Shown here one piece after another: positions 20,633 to 28,002 of a stretch of 64,000 nt of DNA. Positions within the stretch are counted from its first letter, which is position 1. Every line of letters starts with the position of its first letter. The translations under genes were made by a program, and so were the position numbers. The notes below the pieces were generated by a model. That model was given only the letters and a program-made list of their open reading frames with translations. It had not been told where the DNA came from and searched no databases. Origin of the DNA: Mycolicibacterium sp. GF69 (lineage in GTDB: Bacteria > Actinomycetota > Actinomycetes > Mycobacteriales > Mycobacteriaceae); NCBI RefSeq assembly GCF_003284965.1, contig NZ_QMEW01000014.1, positions 53,693 through 117,692 on the forward strand, in the 5' to 3' direction.

Positions 20633-21645
20633 CCAAGTTGGTCATCGGCGCCAACGGCTTTCTCGGCTCGCATGTCACCCGGCTGTTGGTGGCCGACGGG
20701 CACGACGTCCGCGCCATGCTGCGGACGAACGCCGACACGACAGGCATCGACGATCTGCCCGTCGAACGGTTCCACGGTGACATCTGGGACAACGACACCC
20801 TGCGTGCGGCGATGACCGGTGCCACGGACGTGTACTACTGCGTCGTCGACACGCGGGGCTGGCTCAAAGACCCGGCCCCGTTGTTCCGCACCAATGTCGA
20901 CGGCACCCGCAACGTGCTCGACGTCGCCGTCGAACCCGAGATCGCCGCCGGACTGCGGCGGTTCGTCTACACCAGCAGTTACGTGACGGTCGGGCGCCGG
21001 CGCGGCCATGTGGCCACCGAGGACGACGTGATCGTCGACAAGCGCTTGACGCCGTACGTGCGCTCCCGCGTCGAGGCGGAGAGGCTGGTGCTGCAGTATG
21101 CGCGCGAACGCGGCTTGCCCGCGGTGGCGATGTGCGTGTCGACCACCTACGGCAGCCGCGACTGGGGCCGAACCCCGCACGGCGCGATCATCGCCGGGGC
21201 GGCCTTCGGCAAGCTGCCGTTCGTCATGGGCGGTATCGAACTCGAGGCCGTCGGTGTCGACGATGCTGCGCGCGCAATGATTCTCGCCGCCGAGCACGGT
21301 CGCATCGGTGAGCGCTATCTGATCTCGGAGAAGATGATCAGCAACGCCGACGTGGTGCGCATCGCCGCAGAAGCCGCCGGCATGCCCGCGCCGACGAAGT
21401 CGATCCCGCTGCCGGTGTCCTACGCGATGGCCACACTGGGCACTGTCAAGGCGCGGCTCACCGGAACCGACGAGAAGTTGTCGCTGGAGTCATTGCGGTT
21501 GATGCGCGCCGAGGCGCCGGTGGACTGCAGCAAAGCCAGACGCGAACTCGATTGGCAGCCAAGGCCAGTGGAGGAGTCGATCCGCGAGGCCGCGCGGTTC
21601 TGGGTCGGTCTGCGGGACGCGCGACGTAAGAGCAAGGCGGGATAG
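20629..21645 (+). CDS. NAD-dependent epimerase/dehydratase-like oxidoreductase (Rv0139-like)
   Basis: 338-residue extended short-chain dehydrogenase. The nucleotide-binding motif GANGFLGSHVTRLL is at the N-terminus and the active-site region is YTSSYVTVGRR followed by TPYVRSRVEAERL. The usual YxxxK appears as Y-V-R-S-R, so the catalytic lysine is replaced by arginine. Relatives include 3-beta-hydroxysteroid dehydrogenase/isomerases and sugar epimerases. KstR-box control of the operon would fit a sterol-related substrate, but that is inference. Confidence 0.85.
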   Translation: MTKLVIGANGFLGSHVTRLLVADGHDVRAMLRTNADTTGIDDLPVERFHGDIWDNDTLRAAMTGATDVYYCVVDTRGWLKDPAPLFRTNVDGTRNVLDVAVEPEIAAGLRRFVYTSSYVTVGRRRGHVATEDDVIVDKRLTPYVRSRVEAERLVLQYARERGLPAVAMCVSTTYGSRDWGRTPHGAIIAGAAFGKLPFVMGGIELEAVGVDDAARAMILAAEHGRIGERYLISEKMISNADVVRIAAEAAGMPAPTKSIPLPVSYAMATLGTVKARLTGTDEKLSLESLRLMRAEAPVDCSKARRELDWQPRPVEESIREAARFWVGLRDARRKSKAG

Positions 21646-21656
21646 TCTCGTAGACG

Positions 21657-22475
21657 ATGCCTGAGAAACTGCGCGTCGATCTGTCCGGTGCGCCGCAGAC
21701 CATGCTCGCGACGTTCTACGCGAAGGCGCTCGACGCCGATCTGCCTGCGCCGATTCTGGGCGACCGGTTTGCCAAGGACATCGTCGACCGCATCGACTAC
21801 GACTGGTCGGCGACGTCGATCACTGCAGCGAACTCCGCGTCGGTGACCACCCGCAGCGCGCATTTCGACTTATGGGCACGCCAGTTCCTGGCCGTCCACC
21901 CCGACGCCGTCGTGCTGCATCTGGGATGTGGGCTGGACGCGCGGGTATTCCGGGTGGATCCGGGACCCGGTGTCGACTGGTTCGACATCGACTATCCCGA
22001 CGTCGCCGATCTGCGCAGGCGACCCTATCCTCAGCGCGACCGCTACCGCGTCATCGCGGCATCGGTCACCGATCCGGTCTGGATAACCGAAATACCCACC
22101 GGCCGACCGACTTTGATGATCGCCGAAGGCTTGACGATGTACCTGACGGAGGCCGACGGCTTGGCGTTGCTCCGTCGTATCGTCGACGGTTTCCCTTCCG
22201 GCGAATTGCATTTCGACGCGTTCAACCGTCTCGGCATCAGGTCGCAATTCTTGAACGCAGTGGTGCGGCGCGCGGGCGCGACGCTGTACTGGGGCATCGA
22301 TGGACCCGACGACATCGTCGCCGCGGTCCCCGGTGTGCGGTTGCTGGCCTGGGTGTCACCGTTCGACTCGCCGACGTTCCGCGACGTCGCGTGGTACTAC
22401 CGGGCGCTGGGGCGGGCGATGTCAACGCTGCCGTCGCTGCGCTATATGGCGCAGTACCACCGCTACGCGTTCTAA
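21657..22475 (+). CDS. LCMT-type class I SAM methyltransferase (Rv0145-like)
   Basis: 272 residues. Features of the leucine carboxyl methyltransferase/PPM1-like family of mycobacterial O-methyltransferases: RSAHFDLWARQFLA, VLHLGCGLDARVFRVDPG, DWFDIDYPDVADLRR and MIAEGLTMYLTEADGLALL. Substrate unknown; some family members work on polyketides. Twelve bases after the epimerase-like gene, so probably cotranscribed. Its stop overlaps the convergent hydratase stop by four bases. Confidence 0.88.
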   Translation: MPEKLRVDLSGAPQTMLATFYAKALDADLPAPILGDRFAKDIVDRIDYDWSATSITAANSASVTTRSAHFDLWARQFLAVHPDAVVLHLGCGLDARVFRVDPGPGVDWFDIDYPDVADLRRRPYPQRDRYRVIAASVTDPVWITEIPTGRPTLMIAEGLTMYLTEADGLALLRRIVDGFPSGELHFDAFNRLGIRSQFLNAVVRRAGATLYWGIDGPDDIVAAVPGVRLLAWVSPFDSPTFRDVAWYYRALGRAMSTLPSLRYMAQYHRYAF

Positions 22476-23128
22476 CGGACCCGCAGTTCGGCGATCACCT
22501 CGGCGTACAACCGCGCCTTGATCGCGCCGAACACCGCGCCGGCCTTCGCCGACAGTGCCTCGGCGCGGGCGAGTGCCGCATCGACGACCTCGCCCTCTGC
22601 GGCGGTGGCCGCGACGATGCCTGCCGCACGGGCCGCCTCGCCGCCGTAGCGATGGGCGGTGGTCATCGCCTCGTGGGCGGTCGTGATCGGCAACCGGGCG
22701 CGGATGAGCGCGTTCATCCCCGCCGTGAACGGTATGCCGAGGTCGACCTCCGGCAGACAGAAGTAGCCGCGGTCTGCCCGCATGACGATCAGGTCGTGCG
22801 CGAGCGCAAGCATCGCACCGGCTGCGAATGCATGCCCCTGCACCGCGGCGACGATCGGCGCGGGAAAAGCCAGCACGCGCGCGAACAGGGCGTGCACGTC
22901 GGCCAGATTGGACTCTGCGGCATCGGCGTTGGCGGCCATGAAGTCCAGGTCGAGCCCGTTGGAGTAGAACTTGCCGACGCCGGTGGTGACAACGGCCTTC
23001 GGCCCCTCGGCCGCCTCCACCTCATCGAGGGCGGCGTTGATCGCGGTCAGCCTGTCGGGATGGAAGCGGTTCTCGTCATCACCGAGCGTCAACACATATA
23101 CCGCGCCGTGGCGTTGCAGATCGGTCAT
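22472..23128 (-). CDS. Enoyl-CoA hydratase/isomerase family protein
   Basis: 218 residues from ATG 23128. Crotonase fold: GKFYSNGLDLDFM and the oxyanion-hole segment AAVQGHAFAAGAMLALAHDLIVM. The paired catalytic glutamates of classical hydratases are not obvious around FCLPEVDLGIPFTAGMNAL, so isomerase or another crotonase chemistry is possible. The upstream SRPBCC gene overlaps it by one base (TGATG), making a two-gene operon. Confidence 0.85.
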   Translation of the reverse strand: MTDLQRHGAVYVLTLGDDENRFHPDRLTAINAALDEVEAAEGPKAVVTTGVGKFYSNGLDLDFMAANADAAESNLADVHALFARVLAFPAPIVAAVQGHAFAAGAMLALAHDLIVMRADRGYFCLPEVDLGIPFTAGMNALIRARLPITTAHEAMTTAHRYGGEAARAAGIVAATAAEGEVVDAALARAEALSAKAGAVFGAIKARLYAEVIAELRVR

Positions 23129-23607
23129 CAGCCGCGCGACCCTTCCGCTTTTTCCTTCAACCGTTGCAGTGTCAGACGGATGTGCTCGGCGTTGGCGGTG
23201 TCGCGGTCTGTCACGCCCGTGGCCCAGCCGGCGGGCAACTTGAACCACCCGGGCCGGCGGTCCCATGTGCTTTCGGTGACCCGCGTTCTCCCGTCCCCCG
23301 CCTCGGCGATCTCATAACGCCAGTGTGCGACGGGAATGACGGCGCTGCGCACATCGAACGCGAAGACCCGGCCGGGTTCTGCCTCGGTCACGGTGCACGT
23401 CGTCGTCCAGGTCCGCGACCCGTTGCGGTTCTGCCCGCGGAACACCGCTCCCGGTCGTGCCGCATTCCCCTTGCGCCACTGCATGGCGTGCGCCTCCTCG
23501 GCCAGCGAGGCGAGCGTCGGTAGATCGGTGATGAGGCGGTAAAGCGTCTCGGAATCGGCATCGATCGTGACTTCTGCCTGTGCGGACGGCGGACCTGATT
23601 CGCTCAT
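23128..23607 (-). CDS. SRPBCC (START-like) family protein
   Basis: 159 residues from ATG 23607. Beginning AEVTIDADSETLYRLITDLPTLASLAEEA is the usual polyketide cyclase/SRPBCC opening, followed by beta strands RTWTTTCTVTEAEPGRVFAFDV and HWRYEIAEAGDGRTRVTEST. A helix-grip fold binding a hydrophobic ligand is expected; the ligand is unknown. Last base of its stop is the first base of the hydratase ATG. The 140 bases upstream, to the divergent DUF427 gene, contain no recognisable element. Confidence 0.82.
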   Translation of the reverse strand: MSESGPPSAQAEVTIDADSETLYRLITDLPTLASLAEEAHAMQWRKGNAARPGAVFRGQNRNGSRTWTTTCTVTEAEPGRVFAFDVRSAVIPVAHWRYEIAEAGDGRTRVTESTWDRRPGWFKLPAGWATGVTDRDTANAEHIRLTLQRLKEKAEGSRG

Positions 23608-23750
23608 GCGGGCGATCGTAGTCAGCGGCAGGTCAGAAGGGGGCAGGTGTTGTGGTGCGGGTGCGTTCGGCTGTGATGCGGGCGGCGAATTGGGCTGCGC
23701 GGGTGTGACACGTCAGGAATCCCGAGGACACCTCGCGCGTTGGCCATCAC

Positions 23751-24125
23751 ATGAGCCAGCGCCCCGTACTCGAACCGACTGCCGAACATCCGATCACCGT
23801 CGCACCGACCGGCCGGCACGTCACCGTTCGGGTGAATAGCGAGATCGTCGCCGAGACCGATCGGGCGCTCACGCTGCAGGAGTCCAGTTATCCAGCGGTT
23901 CAATACGTTCCGCTTGAGGACGTCAATGCCCATCGGCTGCGGCGCAGTGACACCACCACGTACTGCCCCTTCAAGGGTGACGCCGGCTACTACCACGTCG
24001 TCACCGAGGCCGGCGCGACCATCGAGGATGCCGTGTGGACCTACGAGAAGCCGTATCCCGCCGTGGCCCCGATCGCCGGGCACGTCGCGTTCTATCCGGA
24101 CAAGGCCGACGTCTCCGTCACATAG
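23751..24125 (+). CDS. DUF427 domain protein (Rv0140-like)
   Basis: 124-residue single-domain protein. DUF427 signature: ALTLQESSYPAVQYVPLEDV, then TTTYCPFKGDAGYYHV and AFYPDKADVSV at the end. The family is cytoplasmic and of unknown function, though found in many actinobacteria and fungi. M. tuberculosis Rv0140 (126 residues) sits in the same neighbourhood beside the glycosylase gene. Nine bases separate it from the glycosylase start. Confidence 0.88.
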   Translation: MSQRPVLEPTAEHPITVAPTGRHVTVRVNSEIVAETDRALTLQESSYPAVQYVPLEDVNAHRLRRSDTTTYCPFKGDAGYYHVVTEAGATIEDAVWTYEKPYPAVAPIAGHVAFYPDKADVSVT

Positions 24126-24134
24126 CCTTGGCCG

Positions 24135-25046
24135 GTGCACACCTCGGTCAGCGTCATCTTCGAGGGGCCGGTCAGCCCCGCGTTGACTCTGGCGCCGCAG
24201 CGGCGTGGCAGCAAAGACCCGTGCTATTTCGACGGCCCCGACGGGGCGATCTGGCGGACCAGCTTGATGCGCAGCGGCCCGGTCACCGCCCGCCTGACCA
24301 AAGCCGCGCCCGACACCGTCGACTGCGAAGCCTGGGGTGCCGGCGCGGCGGAGTTCGCCGAGACCTTGCCGGCCCAACTCGGCGCGTACGACGACAGCGC
24401 CGGCTTCGCGCCCAGCGAGCCGACGATCGCCGCGGCGCACCAGCGAGTACGGCATCTTCGGTTGGGCCGCACCGACCGGGTCCTGGAAGCGCTCATCCCC
24501 GCCATCCTCGAACAGCGGGTCTACGGTAAAGACGCCCGCCGCGCGTGGCGACTGCTCGTGACCAAGTACGGCGCACCGGCACCCGGGCCCGCGCCGCCAC
24601 ACATGCGAATCCCGCCGCCCGGCGACATCTGGTGCCGCATTCCGTCGTGGGAGTTCCACCGCGCCAACGTCGATCCCCGCCGCGCCCGAACCGTCGTGGG
24701 GTGTGCGCAGCGCGCCGAGTCGCTGGAACGGCTGGCGTCCCGCTCACCCGCCAAGGCTCGGGCCGCGATGACCTCACTGCCCGGAGTCGGTGAGTGGACG
24801 GCCGCCGAGACTGCTCAGCGCGCCTTCGGCGACGCCGATGCACTCTCGGTCGGCGACTACCACCTCGCGAAGATGGTCGGCTGGAGCCTGCTGGGCCACC
24901 CGATCGACGACCCCGCGATGGTCGAACTGCTCGAACCGCTCCGGCCACACCGCCACCGCGCGGTGCGGTTGTTGGAGGTCAGTGGGTTGGCGGTGTTGCC
25001 GCGGTTCGGGCCGCGCATGGCGATCCCGAACCTCCTCAATATGTGA
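24135..25046 (+). CDS. DNA-3-methyladenine glycosylase family protein (Rv0142-like)
   Basis: 303 residues from GTG 24135. HhH-GPD superfamily: helix-hairpin-helix MTSLPGVGEWTAAETAQRAFGDADALSVGDYHL, in which the second Asp of SVGDYHL corresponds to the catalytic Asp of AlkA/EndoIII. Also ILEQRVYGKDARRAWRLLV. It would remove alkylated bases by base flipping. Cotranscribed with the DUF427 gene. Confidence 0.85.
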   Translation: MHTSVSVIFEGPVSPALTLAPQRRGSKDPCYFDGPDGAIWRTSLMRSGPVTARLTKAAPDTVDCEAWGAGAAEFAETLPAQLGAYDDSAGFAPSEPTIAAAHQRVRHLRLGRTDRVLEALIPAILEQRVYGKDARRAWRLLVTKYGAPAPGPAPPHMRIPPPGDIWCRIPSWEFHRANVDPRRARTVVGCAQRAESLERLASRSPAKARAAMTSLPGVGEWTAAETAQRAFGDADALSVGDYHLAKMVGWSLLGHPIDDPAMVELLEPLRPHRHRAVRLLEVSGLAVLPRFGPRMAIPNLLNM

Positions 25047-25133
25047 GAAATGTGAGCTGCGCATCGAAGTGATTACCTCGCCACGGCTTCGGGTAGTCGA
25101 CCGACCGACACCAGATGCGTGAAGGAGCTTGAT

Positions 25134-25697
25134 ATGCCTCGTTCCAATTACACAGTCCCCGGCATGACCGACAAGGACGCCACGAAGATCGCCGAACTTC
25201 TGCAGAAGCAGTTGAGCCGGTACAACGACCTTCACCTGACCCTCAAACACATCCACTGGAACGTGGTGGGCCCGAACTTCATCGGCGTGCACGAGATGAT
25301 CGACCCGCAGGTCGAGCTGGTGCGCGGCTATGCCGACGAGGTTGCCGAACGAATCGCCACCCTGGGCTTCTCGCCAAAGGGCACACCCGGCGCGATCATC
25401 GAAGACCGCAGCTGGGATGACTACTCGCTCGATCGCGACACAGTGCAGGCGCACCTCGCTGCGCTCGACCTGGTCTACGACGGCATCATCGAGGACACCC
25501 GTCAGAACATCGAAGAGGCCGAGGACGCCGACCCCGTCACCGAGGACATCCTGATCGGCCATTCGGCCGAGTTGGAGAAGTTCCAGTGGTTCGTCCGGGC
25601 GCATCTGGAGAACGCTGGTGGCCAGTTGGCCAACAAGGGTGCCAACACGGAGAAGGCCGCGGCCAGCCAGGCCAAGAAGAAGTCGCCCGTCAAGTAG
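25134..25697 (+). CDS. dps: DNA-binding ferritin-like protein Dps
   Basis: 187 residues from ATG 25134, with a good ribosome site GAAGGAG at 25121-25127. Strongly resembles M. smegmatis Dps1: LLQKQLS.YNDLHLTLKH, HWNVVGPNFIGVHEMIDPQ (intersubunit ferroxidase ligands), VELVRGYADEVAERIATLG. The Lys-rich C-terminal tail (SQAKKKSPVK) is the DNA-binding type. Dps oxidises Fe(II) with hydrogen peroxide and packs DNA in stationary phase. A GGGTAG at 25091-25096 could be a SigF -10 element, but no convincing -35 is seen. Confidence 0.94.
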   Translation: MPRSNYTVPGMTDKDATKIAELLQKQLSRYNDLHLTLKHIHWNVVGPNFIGVHEMIDPQVELVRGYADEVAERIATLGFSPKGTPGAIIEDRSWDDYSLDRDTVQAHLAALDLVYDGIIEDTRQNIEEAEDADPVTEDILIGHSAELEKFQWFVRAHLENAGGQLANKGANTEKAAASQAKKKSPVK

Positions 25698-25703
25698 TCG
25701 GGG

Positions 25704-27113
25704 TCACGACGCCGGCTTCGGCGGAGGTGAGTCGCGCTGCGCTCGCGCGGCATCGCGGTCGAGGCGCTGTGCGCGATAGATCGAGACGTCGGAGCGCGAC
25801 ATCAGCAGGTACGCGATTCCGACCGCGACGATCGCACACGGGATCACCGAGAACGACCCGGTCATCTCCGCCACCATGATCATCACGGCCAGGGGTGCGT
25901 GCGCCACGCTGCCGAAACAGGCCATCATGCCGACGACGACGAAGGCCGCCGGGCTGTCGGGGATGCCCGGAGCGTCTACCAGATCGCCGAGCCGCCACAG
26001 GGCGGCGCCGACGAACGCGCCCACCACGACGCCCGGCCCGAAGATGCCGCCGGATCCGCCGGTGCCGATCGACAGCGATGTCGCAACGATCTTGGCCAGC
26101 GGCAGGATCAACACGACCCACAGTGGGATCGCCATCAAAGTGTCGGTGGCGGTGGCCTTTTGCGCCCAGCCGTATCCGCTGGCCAGGATCTGCGGGACGA
26201 TGAGCGCCAGTAGTCCGACGGCTAACCCGCCCAGCGCGGGTTTGAGTACTTTGTGGCCGGGCAGGCGGTTGGTCAGTGCGACCGTCCCGTAGAAGATGCG
26301 GGCGTAGAGATAACCGACGCCGGCCGCCACGATGCCGAGAACGACGAACCAGCTCAGGTCCAGCGGGTGGTCGAACCGGTAATCGGCGGCGACGAAGCCG
26401 AACAGCGGATCGAAGCCGAGGATCGAACCGAGCACGGCGTAGGCGGTCGCCGAGGTGATGAACCCCGGGATCAGTGCCTGGTAGTCGAAGTCGCGGCGGT
26501 ACACGATCGATGCCGCCAACACGGCGCCGCCCAGCGGTGCGCCGAAGATCGCCCCGATGCCCGAACCGATACCGAGCGAGACCGCGATCCGCCCGTCGTC
26601 GTCGGACAGGTCCAGCCACCGCGTCAGCATCGACCCGAAGCCGGCAGAGATCTGCGCCGCGGGTCCCTCGCGGCCGCCGGAGCCGCCCGAACCGATGGTC
26701 AACGCGCTGGCGATCGTCTTGACGACGATGGCCCGGCCGCGGATGGCGCGAGGGTCGGTGTGGACGGCCTCGATAGCGCTGTCGGTGCCGTGCCCCTCGG
26801 CCTCCGGCGCGAACTTCGCGACCAGCCAAGCAGATACGAGCGCGCCACCGCATGCCACCAGCGGGATGGCCCACCACCGTTCGAAGCCGTCCGAGCCGGG
26901 ATCGCCGCCGTCGCCGACGGGTTTGGGGATGCGGTAGCCGGCGAGGTCGCCCAGCAGGAAGCTGCCCGCGTAGTCGAGTGCCAGGTAGAAGACGACCGCG
27001 CCGAGCCCGGCGATGACCCCGATCGCGATCCCGAGTATCAGCCATTTGCGCAGGTATCCGGAGCGACGAACGAATCCGCCGAGGCCGCCGCCGGTTTCGC
27101 GGGTCTCGGGCAT
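25704..27113 (-). CDS. ClC family chloride channel/transporter (Rv0143c-like)
   Basis: 469 residues with about ten or more hydrophobic segments. The external gating glutamate motif is present as GSGGREGPAAQIS, and GTGGSGGIFGPGVVVGA is the conserved selectivity segment. The segment equivalent to the E. coli internal proton glutamate (APLAGILFIIEEM) reads APLGGAVLAASIV here, so that Glu appears missing, hinting at channel-like or altered coupling. Convergent with dps. Confidence 0.9.
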   Translation of the reverse strand: MPETRETGGGLGGFVRRSGYLRKWLILGIAIGVIAGLGAVVFYLALDYAGSFLLGDLAGYRIPKPVGDGGDPGSDGFERWWAIPLVACGGALVSAWLVAKFAPEAEGHGTDSAIEAVHTDPRAIRGRAIVVKTIASALTIGSGGSGGREGPAAQISAGFGSMLTRWLDLSDDDGRIAVSLGIGSGIGAIFGAPLGGAVLAASIVYRRDFDYQALIPGFITSATAYAVLGSILGFDPLFGFVAADYRFDHPLDLSWFVVLGIVAAGVGYLYARIFYGTVALTNRLPGHKVLKPALGGLAVGLLALIVPQILASGYGWAQKATATDTLMAIPLWVVLILPLAKIVATSLSIGTGGSGGIFGPGVVVGAFVGAALWRLGDLVDAPGIPDSPAAFVVVGMMACFGSVAHAPLAVMIMVAEMTGSFSVIPCAIVAVGIAYLLMSRSDVSIYRAQRLDRDAARAQRDSPPPKPAS

Positions 27114-27125
27114 GGTCTGAAGATG

Positions 27126-27941
27126 CTAGTGCGCGCTTGCGCGGTACGCAGTCAGTCTCGCGATGATCGCGACCCCGCCGCCCGGGCCGATGGCCTGGGC
27201 TTCCGCGACGCCGGTGCTGCGGCCTACCCGTAAAGCCGTTCCCGTATAACGGGATTCGACTCCACTATGGAACGGACGCAGGAAATTGACGTGTAGCGAC
27301 GCGGTCCGCAGCGGTGGGTCTGGGCGATCGGCGTTGAGTGCCGCCGACGCCACCAGTTCCAGTGCCATCGCCGACACCCCGCCGTGCACGATGCCGATGG
27401 AGTTGTTCAGCACGGGATCATCGTCCTGCAGCAGAACCGGACCCGCACCGCCACTTTCCGCGAGCCGCACCGCCATCCGATCGGCCAGTGTGCCCGGTGG
27501 CAGGGGGCCGGTCGGTCCATCGGGAAAGGGTGCGAGGTCGCCGGGTGTGCGGATGTAGAACGAGCGCACGGTAGCGGTGGCGAGCACCGTGTTCCGGTGG
27601 GCCAGTTCGCACGACGCCAACGCCACGTCGCTCTTGCTGCCGAACGGGTGCGCAGTGGCGACCACCGGCACCTCCGGTGCGCCCGAGACGATCTCGGCGG
27701 CATCTGGGTCCGCTTCGAGGGACAGCTCGCTGGAGACCGTCCACTCGTCGGCGGCGCGCCGCCGGTGATTGACCAGCCCACAGGCGTGGTCGACCAGCAT
27801 CGCCAGCGGCGCGATGGTCGACGCCGCGGTCAGCGGGTTCACCATGCCGCCGGCAGGTATCGACGCCACACACCTGGCGGGTTCGTCCTCGGCCGTCACG
27901 ATGCCGAACCGGCCCAGGGGAGTGTTGAGTGGGTGTGACAT
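27126..27941 (-). CDS. Acyl-CoA thioesterase-like protein with two hotdog folds
   Basis: 271 residues from ATG 27941 (MSHPLNTPLGRFGIV); the frame continues to 28004 but would overlap the copper operator and the ATPase start. The N-terminal half holds a thioesterase-like hotdog (PLAMLVDHACGLVNHRRR, TVSSELSLEAD) and the C-terminal half a PaaI-like one (NNSIGIVHGGVSAMALELVAS, LHVNFLRPFHSG). Probably hydrolyses an acyl-CoA; substrate unknown. Divergent from the copper ATPase. Confidence 0.78.
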   Translation of the reverse strand: MSHPLNTPLGRFGIVTAEDEPARCVASIPAGGMVNPLTAASTIAPLAMLVDHACGLVNHRRRAADEWTVSSELSLEADPDAAEIVSGAPEVPVVATAHPFGSKSDVALASCELAHRNTVLATATVRSFYIRTPGDLAPFPDGPTGPLPPGTLADRMAVRLAESGGAGPVLLQDDDPVLNNSIGIVHGGVSAMALELVASAALNADRPDPPLRTASLHVNFLRPFHSGVESRYTGTALRVGRSTGVAEAQAIGPGGGVAIIARLTAYRASAH

Positions 27942-27973
27942 CGGGATACAGCGTGACCGACCACTCCTGACGA

Positions 27974-27992
27974 TATACCCCGAGGGGGTATA
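27974..27992. promoter_or_regulatory. Copper-type repressor operator overlapping the ATPase promoter
   Basis: TATACCCCGAGGGGGTATA is a perfect 8-bp inverted repeat around GAG. CsoR/RicR-family copper sensors bind ATACCCC/GGGGTAT-type dyads. The right arm runs into a -10-like TATAGT (27989-27994), so a bound repressor would block polymerase. A start point about 7-9 bases downstream would fall on or next to the ATG at 28003, suggesting a leaderless transcript. No csoR or ricR gene is visible nearby. Confidence 0.65.
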
Positions 27993-28002
27993 GTATGCTG
28001 GC

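Noticed and set aside
25047..25133. SigF promoter for dps
   Set aside because: A GGGTAG at 25091 fits a -10, but no acceptable -35 lies at the right distance, so I do not claim it.
26253..27233. Forward-strand open frame opposite the ClC gene
   Set aside because: Antisense of a well-supported ClC family gene; low-complexity Asp/Arg-rich translation.
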